64,000 nucleotides of DNA from Nelumbo lutea (Eukaryota > Streptophyta > Magnoliopsida > Proteales > Nelumbonaceae). The notes under the pieces are model-generated. The model was not told the DNA's origin. It saw nothing but the letters and a program-made list of their open reading frames with translations, and searched no databases. The translations under genes were made by a program, and so were the position numbers. Location of the stretch: the NCBI GenBank assembly GCA_022828595.1, contig JAKGHH010000003.1:101393583-101457582 (forward strand), in the 5' to 3' direction. This document shows positions 44,967 to 56,567 of the stretch, one piece after another. Numbering within the stretch: position 1 is the stretch's first letter; every line of letters starts with the position of its first letter.

Positions 44967-46095
44967 ATAATAATAGTTATTATAAATATTGTTAATAACT
45001 AGATATTGAACCGTTTGAATAGTTTTAACCATTTTTTAATTTTTTTAATGTTTTTGTCATAACGGGTTGATCGTTTGGTTTGAATGATTGGACCGTTTGA
45101 CCAAGTAATTGGACCCTTGACTGGTTCGATCACCGGGTTGGTTTTAAAATTATATAAATATTGTTAGTTAATTAGATATATAATTATCTAATTATATAAA
45201 TATATAATAGTTATTATAAATATTGTTAATAACTAGATATCGAACCGTTTGATCGGGTTTGACCGTTTTTTATTATTTTTTGATTTTTTTTCAAACAGGC
45301 CGACTGTTCGGTTCGAACGGCTGGACCGTTCAACTCGGTAACCGGACCCCAATTAAAAATATTATTCAAGCGTGACTTAAAAATGATATCGTTTTGGCCA
45401 CTGGTTTTTGGATCGACGATTCAACTGTCTAGTTCGAATGGATAACCCGTTCTAACAACAAAAATTTAAAAAGGCAAAAAACCAGTGAACAGGTCAACGG
45501 GTTAACGGTTCGACCACTCAGGTCAATGGGTCGTTGACGAATTGAACAATTTTTGGACAGGGACCGAGATTGGAGTAAAATGGAACTGGTTGCCTTGACG
45601 ATTCCCAATTAAAAATATAAAAAAACAGACGACCCATTCTGAAAACAAAAATTACAAGCAAAAAGTTGAGTGTGTGAGGTCCATTAAGCAGTATCATACG
45701 TGTTATGTCATTCGAGCATGTGACTCATACGACTTAAAACGGAACCGTTCTGGCCACTGATTTTTGGGTTGACGGTTCGAATGGATGGCTATTTTGACAA
45801 AAAAAAAAAAGAACAAAAACCATTGAACGGGTCAATGGTTCGATCGCTCGGGTCAATGGATCATTGACCGATTCAACGATTTTTGGTCAGGGACTGAGAT
45901 TAGGATAAAATGGAACTGATTGACTGTATTGTTTCGAATTAAAAATAAAAAAAAAAACAGCAAAAAACCATTGAACGGGTCAAACGGGTTGATAGTTCAA
46001 CTGTTCGGGTCAATGGATCGTTGACCAATTCAACGATTTTTTGCCAGGGACTGAATCAATGAATCAACGGGTCGATGGTTCCATTTCAGACCCTG
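44967..46095. repeat. Cluster of CATGGTTTT-family-related repeats
   Basis: TTATAAATATTGTTAATAAC followed by TAGATAT(T/C)GAACCGTTT occurs at about 44977 and again at about 45218. Further right, three related blocks (about 45480-45630, 45815-45950, 45960-46080) share AACGGGTCAA, GGGTCAATGG(G/A)TC(G/A)TTGAC and CAGGGAC(C/T)GA. The GACCGTTTGACC/GGTTCGAACGG content is like that of the MITEs at 10548 and 62898. The cluster appears to be built from several copies inserted into or duplicated next to each other. Confidence 0.5.
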
Positions 46096-46289
46096 GGCCC
46101 CTCCGCTAGCTCATTATTAAGATAAAAGACTGCTATTTTACTATGGGTCATAGTCATAATAACAAAGTCTTCAATAATAAGTCTATGCCCCCGCCCGTTA
46201 TCATCCACGGATCTCATTTATGAAGACTTTCCCAAGTCTTGATAGTGATCCGGAGAATGAATCTACCAAGCAGTATATTCCAATCAAGT

Positions 46290-46610
46290 GGATGAAATCA
46301 AAATTAATTTCAATGCTTTTTGCATAAACAACCGGTGTTCTATTGCTTGTGTGGCCAAAAATCACTTTGGCCAGATTTTAGACTTTAAAGCATATGAAAT
46401 TGGATGTACAAGTGTACAACTATTAATTTTGATGAAGCATGGGCTGTTTGGGAAGCTAATCTTGCCCTCAACTTCAACGGGAAACCCATCACAATTGAAG
46501 GAGACTCTAAGTTGGTTATTGATAGCTTGAAGAACCGAGTGAAACCCCCATGGAGACTAAGAATGATAATCGAAGGTTGCAGAACTTTGACTTGCAAATT
46601 TTGCTCACTC
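46290..46610 (+). pseudogene. RNase H fragment of a LINE-type retroelement
   Basis: Frame 1 gives IKINFNAFCINNRCSIACVA and KNHFGQILDFKAYEIGCTSV. After a frameshift near 46410 another frame gives DEAWAVWEANLALNFNGKPI, TIEGDSKLVIDSLKNRV and PPWRLRMIIEGC. This is the RNase H-like fold (RVT_3 type) found at the end of plant LINE polyproteins, with the acidic residues of EAWA and GDS visible. It is broken by the frameshift and lacks the reverse transcriptase, so it is a relic. It ends before the copia LTR at 46901. Confidence 0.75.
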
Positions 46611-46780
46611 CAAAGATGTATCTATTCCTTCTCTTCCCTTTTCTTTGAGCATTTTATCTTGTGCTAACATTTGGGGACGTGCTACCTCCCCCCGGGATCT
46701 AACATGATAGGCCCCCAATTGAATTGAATTGCATTGCTTTATCTTTTATGTTTGGCCCACTCTACCCCACACAATCACAG

Positions 46781-46846
46781 ACCTTTGACCTCTCTATGTT
46801 GAATTGAATCAGCACCTTTGACCTCTCTATGTTGAATTGAATCAGC
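46781..46846. repeat. 33-bp tandem duplication
   Basis: Two adjacent 33-bp units (46781-46813 and 46814-46846) both start ACCTTTGACCTCTCTATG. They lie 55 bp left of the copia target duplication. Confidence 0.8.
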
Positions 46847-46900
46847 ATTAGACAATTAATCTCACCCTTATACAGAGAAATGTAAGTAAAACAACGTTAT

Positions 46901-47307
46901 TGTTGGGTTTATGGGGTTTCATCAAGGGTGTTTTTAGGAAATCTTATAAATATAACTTGTGTTATGTCTTGTAATCTCAGCTAGTGGAGATAACTAAGGT
47001 CCAAGGGCTACTATCTATTAGGTTTTTCCTTTTTGTTGTTTCTTTTTACTTTTGAGAAAAAAGAAAGGTATGAAGAAGATAAGAGGGAAGTGGACAAGAA
47101 CGTAAGAGAAAAAGAAGGGCTGTAGAAGGAGAACCATTGTAACTCTATTAGAATCTTATATAGTGGATTTCTTGCTCTTGAAACTTCTATAGTGCTCTCT
47201 CCATCTCTCATCCATTTTTCTTTGACTTCTGTGTGTTAAATTTCAGCTCTTATGTGTTTGTTATGCTTGAATGCACTGTTCCATTAGCATTTTTTTAAAC
47301 ATTTAGA
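46901..47307 (+). repeat. 5' LTR of the copia element
   Basis: 407 bp. Compared with the 3' LTR it lacks about 43 bp (the segment with GTGAATGTAGGCCAAAGTGC). That segment resembles a line often present in plant copia LTRs, so this is a deletion in the 5' LTR rather than an insertion in the other one. Point differences are scattered through the rest. Confidence 0.85.
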
Positions 47308-47398
47308 ATTGGTATCAGAGCTATTGGTTCCCTTTATTGCTATCTATTGCTATGGAATGCCTTGGTGTATGTATTGTTGAATCACGAAGGGGAGTTGG

Positions 47399-47789
47399 TA
47401 GGGGTGTCAATTGGATTGGATTTGGTCCAATCCAATGTGAGTCCATTATAAATGGACCAGGTCCAATCCAATGAATATTTTTGGACCAATCCAATTCAGT
47501 GCCTGAACCATCCAATCTGTTCAAATTTGTTTTGTTTTAGATTGGTTTTAACCCAAACCCGATCCATTGACATCTATTTTCTTATCTTACATTAATGGAC
47601 CAGATATTGGCTTTAATCCAACCCAATCCAATATAAATTTATTACAAACGAATGAGGTCCAATCCGATCTAATAAATATTTTGGACCTAATTGGTCCAAT
47701 CAAACATGTCTTGTTGGTCTGTCCAATCTATCCAAATTGATTTTGGACTGGATGGGGTCCAATCCAAAACAGATCCATTGACACCCTTA
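47399..47789. mobile_element. hAT-like MITE nested in the copia element, 391 bp
   Basis: It starts TAGGGGTGTCAATTGGATTG and ends ATTGACACCCTTA, giving inverted ends TAGGGGTGTCAAT / TAAGGGTGTCAAT. The flanking 8-mers GGAGTTGG (47391-47398) and GGAGTTAG (47790-47797) differ at one position. The interior repeats GGTCCAATCCAAT and GGACCA(A/G) motifs. It inserted after the copia element was in place. Confidence 0.8.
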
Positions 47790-48010
47790 GGAGTTAGTGA
47801 CTATTAATTCTTGAGTTATGCAGTTGGTGGTTTTGGGTTCATTGTTGAGGAGGTGGAATAGTTTTTCTGCAGGTTTTAAGAGTGGAGGATTTCATTGCAG
47901 GACAAGATATTCTAGTAGCTTTAGATGGAAAGGAGAATAAGTTAGAAGACATGATAGATTCAACCTAGAAAATAGTTGACAGGAAAGAAGTTGGAGCAAT
48001 CTGAAATTGT

Positions 48011-48571
48011 TTGGTAGATGAAGTTATCTATCATGTATCGGGCTTGAAGATAACAACAAAAATTTGGCAAAAGCTGGAATCTTTATACATGTCGAAGTCA
48101 ATGACAAACGTGTTATTTTTAAAGAAACAATTTTATGGACTTCACATGGAGGAGGGAGCAAGCATACTTGACCATATAAATGAGTTTAATAAAATTCTTT
48201 CCTAGATCTTGAGTGTGGAAGTTAAGGTTGACGATACCGACAAAGTCTTTATACTTTTGGCTTCACTCCCAAAGTCCTATGATAATCTTGTCACCACTTT
48301 AATGTATGGGAAAGACAAGTTCAAGTATGATGATATTATAGCAGCACTATTAGAAAATGAGTTGAGAAAAAATCATACTGTAGATTCTCATGGAGAAGGA
48401 CTAGTGGTGAGAGAAAAGGGAAAATTAAGAGGAAGGTCTAAAGAAAGAGCAAAAGGGAAGGAAGAAAGGTCAAGATCAAAATCCAAGGCCAAAGAATTCA
48501 AGTGTTTTTATTGTCATAAGGAGGGGCATATGAAGAAGGACTCCAAACAAAGAAAGAGGGACATAAAATAG
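48011..48571 (+). pseudogene. copia gag remnant with damaged zinc knuckle
   Basis: One frame interrupted by a single TAG (48203-48205). It gives GLKITTKIWQKLESLYMSKS, LDHINEFNKIL and, after the stop, LASLPKSYDNLVTTLMYGKD, which are copia UBN2-type gag lines. Near the end is CFYCHKEGHMKKDSKQ. The canonical CX2CX4HX4C knuckle has lost its last cysteine to serine. The usual start region lies further left and is disrupted. Confidence 0.85.
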
Positions 48572-48639
48572 AGCGAACAGGTGTTGCAATAGAACAAGCC
48601 GGAGAGGTATTTGTGGTTTCTGATAAGGAAAGGGAATTT

Positions 48640-49240
48640 GCAGAAACTTGATTACTTGACTTTGGATGCTCTTATAACATGTGTCCACATAAGGATTGGT
48701 TTGACAACTATGAACCACGTGTTGATGGTGTTGTTCTCATGGAAAATGATGCATCTTGCAAAACTATGGGGATTGGTACCATTAAAATAAAAATGTTTGA
48801 TAGATGTGTAAGGACAATTAGTGGAGTTAGACATGTCTTGGCATTGAAGAAAAATATTATCTCCTTAGGTACACTTGAAGCAAATGGTTGTTCATTTATA
48901 GAGACAAATGGTGCTCTTAAAATTAAGAGAGGGTCCATAATTGTAATGAAAGGAAGAAGAGAAGACAATCTCTATATTCTGGAAGGAAGTACAGTGACAG
49001 GTGGAGCTACAATTACTACTACGATTGATGCAAATGTAGATGATACAGATTTGTGGCATATGAGACGAAGCCATATGAGCGAGAAAGGCTTGTTAAAACT
49101 CCACAAAATGAAGGTATTAAGTGGAGTAAAGACTTGTAAACTAAAACTATGCAAGTATTGTGTGTATGGAAAGCAACATAGTGTCTTTCAAAATAGGACA
49201 ACATACATGCAAAGAAATCTTGGAGTATGTTCAATATGAT
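48640..49240 (+). pseudogene. copia protease and pre-integrase remnant
   Basis: About 48650-48690 reads LDFGCSYNMCPHKDWF. The protease active-site triplet, normally D-S/T-G, is DFG here. Downstream the frame continues through GIGTIKIKMFDRCVRTISGV and ends in the pre-integrase zinc segment DTDLWHMRRSHMSEKGLLKL, then CKYCVYGKQHSVF. The frame stops at 49239 and integrase continues in other frames. Confidence 0.8.
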
Positions 49241-49249
49241 GTGTGGGTC

Positions 49250-49960
49250 CCACCCCTGTCTAATCTAAGGGTGGTGTTCATTATTTTGTAACTTCCATTG
49301 ATGACTACTCTAGGAGGGTTTGAGTGTATTTCTTGAAGCACAAATCATGGGTATTTGCTAAATTTAAAGAATGGAAGATTGAGGTGGAATTACAGACAAA
49401 AAAAAGGGCGAAATGCTTAAGAATTGATAATGGGATAGAATACAAGGATGGCCTGTTCCTAAAATTCTATAAAAGTCATGGAATCAGAAAGCATTTTCAA
49501 CTCCAAAAACACCCCAACAAAATGGAGTGGTAGAGGGAATGAATAGAATATTAAAAGAGAGAGCTAGGTGTATGAGATTGCATGTTGGATTACCTAAAGC
49601 ATTTTGAGTAGAAGCCATAAATACAACCTGCTATTTAGTGAACAAATCACCAAATTTAGCAATTGGATGCAAAATTCCTGAAGATGTTTGGATTGGAAGG
49701 TCAGTTGACTATAGCATGTTGAGAGTTTTTGGATGTCCTGCATATGTTCATGTACATGTAGGGGGGAAGATCCAAGTTGGATGCTAAATCTAAACCTTGT
49801 ATCTTCATTGGGTATGAGAAGGGAATTAAGGGGTACAAGTTATGAGATCCAATAGCCCAACGTGTGATATATAGTAGCGATGTGGTCTTTGATGAGCGGT
49901 CCATAGTGAAAGAAATCTGTAAGAAATATGAAAAGCTATTTGTAGAATAGATACATAAGC
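49250..49960 (+). pseudogene. copia integrase remnant
   Basis: Pieces of the DDE core are read in shifting frames: SIDDYSRRV (first Asp region), then RAKCLRIDNGIEYKDGLFLK (second Asp region), the HPNKMEW stretch corresponding to TPQQNGVVE, and further on an FDERS-type line near 49890-49905. Several stops and frameshifts interrupt it. Confidence 0.75.
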
Positions 49961-50184
49961 CCACATCTAATGATGAAAACAATAGTTCACCACATTCATC
50001 ACTAGAAAGATCATTGGGCTTAGAGGAAAGTCAAGATAAGCAGGTGGAGCATGAAAAGACCGACTACCAATTGGTCAGGGATAGAGAAAGAATGTCTATC
50101 ATATAACTTGTGGGATATGGATTTGAAGACATGGTGGCATTTTCTCTAGTATGTGGTAATGGTGGCCATTATGATTATATGAAT

Positions 50185-50815
50185 GCACTCAACCAAGATG
50201 ATAGAGATAAATAGCTAGTTGCAATGCAAGAAGAAATGGAGTCACTTAATAAAAATCATACTTAAGATTTGGTTGAACCACTTAAGAATAAAAAGGTGAT
50301 AGTATGCAAGTGAATATTTCGCAAGAAAGAAGGAACAACAAATAATGAAGAGGTGAAGTACAAAGCTAGATTAGAAGCAAAGGGATACAGTCAGAAGGAA
50401 GGTGTGAACTATAATGAAATTTTCTCTCTAGCTGTGAAACACTCATCTATTCGCACTATGTTATTAATGGTATGTAGCTAAACTTGACTTAGAGCTTGAA
50501 CAAGTTGATGTTAAGACATCATTCCTTCATGGTGAGTTGGAGGAAGACATCTATATGGAGCAACCAAAAGGCTTTAAAGTGCTTGGAAATGAGGGTTTAG
50601 TATGCAAATTAAAAAGATCGCTTTATGGTTTAAAGCAATCTCTTAGACAATGGTACAAGCACTTTAATGCTTTTATGGTTAATTCAAGTTACAAGCAAAG
50701 TTCTTATGACTGTTTTATTTAATACAAATTTATATAAGATGGTTTTCCTATTATTTTATTATTATATGTTGATGATATTCTTGTAGCTTATAAAAACATG
50801 GATAATGATTGAAGA
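50185..50815 (+). pseudogene. copia reverse transcriptase remnant
   Basis: The pieces include AMQEEMESLNKN, EVKYKARLEAKGYSQKEG, the line EEDIYMEQPKGF with CKLKRSLYGLKQS, and the catalytic LLYVDDILVA (Tyr-Val-Asp-Asp at 50764-50775). All are typical of copia reverse transcriptase. At least four frame changes or stops separate them. Confidence 0.8.
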
Positions 50816-50954
50816 TCAAGCTTGTGCTGAATTTGATATGAAGGATCATAGAAGGGCTAATAAGATTCTTGAGATGAAAATTATTAGAGATAGAAACAAA
50901 GACAAGCTATGGATTTCTAAAGGAAGTATATTCTAAAGATTTTGAAAAAGGGTT

Positions 50955-51640
50955 GGGATGTCAAATGCTAAATCAGTTCAGACACCACTTGCACAACATT
51001 TCAAGTTGTTAGCAGAATTGTCACCAAGAATTGATGAAGATAGAGAGCATATGTCATACATACCATATAGTAGTGTTGTTGGGAGACTTATGTATGCAAT
51101 GATATGCACTAGGCCTAATATTGCTCACACAGTTAGTGTTGTGAGTAGGTATATGGAAAATCCAAGGAAACAACAATAGCATGCAATAAAATGGAATTTT
51201 CAATATCTAAAAGGTACTATTAATGTGAGTTTATTGTTTGACAGAGGGTCCTATAGAAATTATTTGGGTGGTTTGTTGATGTTGATTATGTTGGGGACTT
51301 AGATAGCTATCATTCAATGACAGGGTACATATTTTTTTAACAGGAGGTCCCATAAGTTGGAAGGCAATGCTACAACCTATTGTTTCATTGTTCACTACTG
51401 AGGCTGAGTATATGCCAACAGTGGAGGGTGCCAAAGAGGCTATTTGGTTAACATGTTTTGTTAATGAATTGGGTTTGCAATAAGACAAATCAACCTTATT
51501 GTATGATAGTCAAAGTGCAATTCACCTAGCAAAGAATCAAGTGCACCATGGAAGAATAAAGCATATAGATGTGAAATTTCAATGGATTCAAGAGAATTTC
51601 CAATGACAAAGTACACTTAGATAAGGTGAACACACATAAA
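50955..51640 (+). pseudogene. copia RT connection and RNase H remnant
   Basis: It begins with MSNAKSVQTPLAQHFKL and SVVGRLMYAMICTRPNIAHT (the conserved line after the reverse transcriptase), followed by RNase H pieces TEAEYMPTVEGAKEAIWL and YDSQSAIHLAKNQVHHGR. The catalytic acidic residues are visible, but the frame is broken. Confidence 0.8.
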
Positions 51641-51849
51641 AATATAGCTAATATTCTTACCAAGCTTGTTACTACAAACAAGTTTAGTTCGTCTCGGACA
51701 TGAGATAAGAGGAGATGCTCCTATGAAGCAAGAGTGGCACCTCATGGATTGTGAGGTGTGAGTTCACTGTTGATCTGTGAATGCATAAGTGGGTTACTTG
51801 ACATGAATGACTCTTTACTTTTTATTCAACTACAAGCCAAGGTGGAGAG

Positions 51850-52291
51850 TGTTTTGTTTGTGGGGTTTCATCATGGGTATTTTTGGAAAATCTTATAAAT
51901 GTAACTTGTGTTATGTCTTGTAGTCTCAGTCATCGGAGATAACTAAGATCCAGGGGCTAGTATCTATTAAGTATTCCCTTTTTGTTGTTTCTTTTTTACT
52001 TTTGAGAAAAAAAAAAGTATGAAGAAGACAAGAGGGAAGTAGACAAGAATGTAAGAGAAAAATAAGGGTTGTAGAAGGAGAGCCATTGTAACTCTATTAG
52101 AAGCTTCTATAGTGGATTTCTTGCTCTTGAACGTCAGTGAATGTAGGCCAAAGTGCTGAACCATGTAAACCTGGTGTGCTCTCTCCATCTCTCTTCCAAT
52201 TTTCTTTATGAGTTATATGTGTTAAATTTCAACTCGTGTGTTTGTTATGATTGAATGCAATGTTCCATTAGCATTGTTTTAAACATTTAGA
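51850..52291 (+). repeat. 3' LTR of the copia element
   Basis: 442 bp, preceded by a purine tract and followed by the duplicated GTTAT. It keeps the segment with GCTGAACCATGTAAACCTGG that is missing from the 5' LTR. Confidence 0.85.
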
Positions 52292-52709
52292 GTTATCATG
52301 CTATCTTGAAATTCTTTCAGAGCCATGAAAAGACATGTCCACTTCACCTTGTAGTTGTAGTGTTTGGCCCATCAGGAATCATCTTCGTGGGGGAGATGGG
52401 GCCAAGAATTTTAGGAGTTGCAGAGAACGGTATTTACTAAGCCAGTAGTTGAGTCTTAACCATGCTACATGTCTAGTTTTCTACAAAGGTGGTGCATCAT
52501 GTGAACCCATGGGTTTATGTGAAGCATGAACTAGTCAATAAAAATTGGATACATTGGAATTTTGAGTCGTTGATAAGGTTAACGGGTGTTCAGCCATTAG
52601 CTGAATAAACCATATTGAACCACCCACAAAAGGGGAAAAACCAAAAATGATATCTTTCAACGGATTTCATTCAAAATCCCTCCCATTTCGTGTTCTCTCC
52701 TCTGAGCCC

Positions 52710-53240
52710 TAACTTGAAGACCTGGAAGGTCATCGTCCCGAGAAGATTACCTATTACATAGAGCTTCAGGACATTGACTTCACATTTCCAACTAGACCCA
52801 ACGTGATGATTGTTAGAGGCTTCTCTCTAAGCATTGAATAAATCAACGGCATTGGTGGGTCGGAGTGGTTTTGGAAAGTCAACAACCATCGATCTAATTG
52901 AGAGATTCTATGACCCACTAAAAGGTACGGTGAGTATTGACGCGAAGGACATAAGGACATACCATCTAAGGTGTTTAAGGAAGCATATTGCATTCGTAAG
53001 CCAAGAACAGACGTTGTTCAGTGAGACGATCAGAGAGGACATTACACACGGGGTGGCAAATAAGGTGGATGAGGCAAAGATCATCGAAGCGTCAAGGTTG
53101 CCCAACTTTCACAATTTCATAGCAAGAATAAAATATGGGTATGAGGCGTGGTGTGGAGATAGGGGAGTGCAGTTGTCGGGAAGGCAAAATCAGTCACGTT
53201 TGAAGGAAGAAGAAGGAGAAGGAGAAGGAGAGTATCTGTT
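52710..53240 (+). pseudogene. ABCB (MDR-type) transporter nucleotide-binding domain fragment
   Basis: One frame gives PEKITYYIELQDIDFTFPTR followed by [14 protein letters not shown] and a stop. A second frame then gives [20 protein letters not shown] (Walker A), [20 protein letters not shown], and [16 protein letters not shown] (Q-loop), ending near [10 protein letters not shown], where the ABC signature is normally LSGGQ. This is the start of the second nucleotide-binding domain of plant ABCB exporters (ABCB15-like). A frameshift at about 52832, the changed signature and the absence of Walker B and of membrane segments mark it as a pseudogene fragment, perhaps carried here by a transposon. 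Confidence 0.85.
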
Positions 53241-53647
53241 GGAATTCTTATCGCCATTCTATGTTCACGGATGTCGGTGTGTGGTGAGTGGCTAGTGGGA
53301 TGCTTCTTTGGGTTAGGGCTTGGAGGGGAGGAGTTGAAATGGGAGGGAATTCGAATGAAATCCCTTGAAAGGAATCCATTTTGGTTTTTGTCCTTATTTT
53401 GTTCAATCGGGTTTATTCAGTAGAACACCCGTTAACATTACCAATGATTTGAAATTCCAACATGCCCATTTTTTATTGGTGGGTTCACCAGATGCAAACT
53501 CCCTAAAAATGCCCAAATTCCCAAACCCTTTCAATTTCCTATATGAAAGCCCCATTAGGAAAGTGGAAAGTATCCTATTGAGATTTTGAACCTTGATTCT
53601 ATAAGTATATATAGAATCATCCTCTTGCATACATCCTTATTAGAGAG

Positions 53648-53835
53648 GAGTTCAGATTTAATTCTCATAGAATTGTCCTCACAGTGTATCCATAGTCTTT
53701 TCGCAACTCTGCATTGGGAATATCTAAGTCCTTGTATGTTTTTACTTATGGAGAGATATTCCAAATGCACGATTGCAAGGGATTGTTATGACAATGTAAA
53801 AATGTTTTTGTGAGGACCAAATCTGATTTCACCAA
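53648..53835. mobile_element. Palindromic MITE, copy 4 (diverged)
   Basis: GAGTTCAGATTTAATTCTC and GCATTGGGAATATCT on the left face AGAGATATTCCAAATGCACG and CTCAC/GTGAGGACCAAATCTG on the right in inverted order. The layout and the GGGAATATCT block are as in the copies at 34443 and 42734. Its ends are too diverged to show a duplication. Confidence 0.5.
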
Positions 53836-54321
53836 AGATTCTGAGAGCTTGCTCTGCATTTTCATGTCAAGGCTGCATTTTTATTCCTAGATATATTCTT
53901 TTCTTGTTTCCTCCCATTTATGATCACAAAAGTTTCATTTTTCTCTATATTTATTTTATGTTAATACAACTTCTCGATCACTCAAATTAAAGCTTGGACC
54001 CATGGGAACTAGCCAACGTATTACATTCCCCAAGGTTGCATTTGGAAATTTTGCAAATAGGGCTGCATTTTTTTTATACAAACACAAATATGTACTCTAT
54101 AAAAATACCTTCTCTTCGGTTCATGAATGCAAAATGGTTCACAATTGTAAATCCATTGTACTCTTCTTGTTTGTTTCAAATCGATGTAAAGAGCTATGTG
54201 GTGGTCTCTCTCTTGCTCAATCAATGGGATAAGTAAGCCTATGTACATTGAGATCTGAAGAGTATAAGTTTGTATTAGGGGTGGAAAATTTTCAACCAAC
54301 CCACTGAACCCACCCAACCCG

Positions 54322-55757
54322 TGGTGTGTTCGGAAGCGTGTCGTTAACCACTTCGGAGCACCAGTTTTAATAATTATAATTTTTTTTTCTGATTCTCAAA
54401 CAATTACAAACGCAGTAAATGGTGAGAACATGTCATATCCACAAGGAAGTGAGGGAAAAATCGTTATTTACTTAAATCCGGGAAAGATAACACAGTTGAG
54501 AGTTGCTGAAACATAGAATTTAATTAATTAAACTAAAATTCATTAAAATAAAATTCAAGCAATGTTGGGAGTGAAAAGTGCAGAAAAATAAATAAACAAA
54601 TAAAAGGAACAAAATAAAAAATTTGTAATCCGATCAGACGTAGAAATCTCCGGATCTCTCCTTTGACCCTCGAACTTCTCGAGCTAGGCTTTCCGTCTTA
54701 CCTGGCCGAATTCCAGATATGCAAAAAAGGAAAAAAAAATCAAACTGAATGAAAGTAAATTGCAGAAAGGAAAAAACGGAACTAGAAATGAAAGAAAAAA
54801 AATTAAATCTAAGACTAATGGTTGGGATTCGAATCTAGAGGTGGTAGTAGTGGCTTAGGCGAATTGCAAGCAGGAACCCCTCCTCTTGCTTGGGCATCCT
54901 CCTCTTCCTCTACCCTTGAACTTCTCAAGATCAAAATTTCGTCTTACCTGGGGGTAGAATCCAACCCCTTCTCAAGAGCCCTTGGGTCCTTCCTATAGAG
55001 AAGGGTGGATACAATTGGGATTAGAGAGAAAGAGGGGGTGGTAGTTGGGTTTTAGCAAAGATATGGGCGCCCTAGGGTTTCTAATGAAGGGTTAGAATAG
55101 TTCTGGGATGATGCTAAGGCTGAGAAGAGAATGAGAGGGTGTCCAATATTATGTAGGGATGAGATTTGGGCGCCTAGAAATGGAGGGTGGAGATTAAGGC
55201 GCCTAGGGTTGAAAGGTGGAGATTAAAAAGAGTGGGTGGCGCCCTAGAGTGGATGATTGAGATAGAAAATGGAATGAAGGGCTAAGATCTAATGACTTGG
55301 GGCTGAATGGTGAGGATTAGAAGTTAGGTGGCGCCCTAGGATTAAAAAGCTAAAAAGAGAGTGCCCTAAAATGAATGGTGGAGATTGAGCAGCTTGGGGC
55401 GGATAGGGTTTGCTAAGGATGAAAAGATTGAGCTAGAAGGTGCCCTAGGGTTTGTTAATGAGAGGGGAGCATGCTAATATAGTAGGAGGGGTGCCATTCT
55501 GGGTTTAGTAGATAAGAGGCTCCTTCTTGTTCACAGTTTTTCACAAAAATGCCCCCTCTCCCAACTGGACTTTACACCAGTTTTCCAAAAACTGCATTTC
55601 AGCCATGTAACTTCCCCAGTTTTCCACAGAAATTGCACAGAGACTCTCAAAGGTCACAATATTGATTTTAACTGGAAAAATGACACACTTTGACTATTCT
55701 AAGGCAAAAAATACTCCTGAAATTATGCCCTTAAGGCATCAAACTACAGAGTTATCA
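54322..55757 (-). repeat. Left LTR (3' LTR in element orientation)
   Basis: 1436 bp, parallel to 59841-61235. Both contain CTCGAGCTAGG(C/A)TTTC(C/T)GTCTTACC, GATATGGG(C/T)GCCCTAGGGTTT and GACTATTCTAAGGC(A/C)AAAAATAC, and end GAGTTATCA. Its first 45 bp differ from the other copy, where a segment is missing. Confidence 0.88.
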
Positions 55758-56514
55758 CACCCCCAACTTAACTATTGCTAGTCCCTTAGCAATGCAACCT
55801 TAAAATTACACTGAGTAAAGAGATCATTCCAATTGCAAGATCATCCCTCACAAAATTAGTCAAGTATCCTGATTCCAAAATTCTCAAACTTTGTATAGAT
55901 CAGTATTGGGCTTAAGGGGTAAAACTGTCATACTTTGAATATCGCAGAAAATTGGCTTAAAAATCTTATTTACCCTTCCATTTGCAGACTATCTTGATGA
56001 GCTGAGATTGATTTTTGAAATCAGGTGGGTATTCTTCTTATCATTTTTTACAGTGGATTTCTGCCCGTGAACTTGATATGCACACTTATTTTTATTGTTA
56101 CCTTCCACTGTTTTACACGAATCTCAACACTTACCTTAGGTGAAGAGACCCAATTACTAAGTCTAGGGTGTACATTGACCTTTTATTCTTTTCTTTTTAC
56201 AACATTGTTCAGGGCAGTCCACTGTTTCTAACAATTTGAAGAATTTTTGTCTAATTTCTCTATCTTTCTCTTCTTATCTTGGCAGGGGCAAACTTGGGAG
56301 TATTTCCCAATTTCTAATCGGTTTCGACAATATTCAAATAAGACCAATTTTTTACTCCTATTACTTGTTACCAATTTCTACAAAATTCAATATTCTTTTA
56401 TTAGTTTCCTTAACTTTTTCTGTTTGGAATTCTTTTTCAATGGAAAAAAAATAATTTTTAGTGAAATTTTAATTCTACATACTTAAAGGCTTAGCTTCTT
56501 TCTTTTCAATTTTT

Positions 56515-56567
<53 letters not shown>

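Larger units (their letters stand above)
46901..52291 (+). mobile_element. Complete but inactivated Ty1/copia retrotransposon
   Basis: The LTRs lie at 46901-47307 and 51850-52291, and both start TGTT.TGTTT.TGGGGTTTCA-like sequence. The 5-mer GTTAT flanks both sides (46896-46900 and 52292-52296). The primer-binding site TGGTATCAGAGC (47310-47321) is complementary to initiator Met tRNA. A purine-rich AAGGTGGAGAG tract precedes the 3' LTR. The internal order gag, protease, integrase, reverse transcriptase, RNase H is that of copia. All parts carry stops or frameshifts. The LTR end read here (..TTTAGA) is not the usual CA, but the target duplication fits only this boundary. A 391-bp hAT-like MITE is nested between the primer-binding site and gag. 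Confidence 0.9.
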
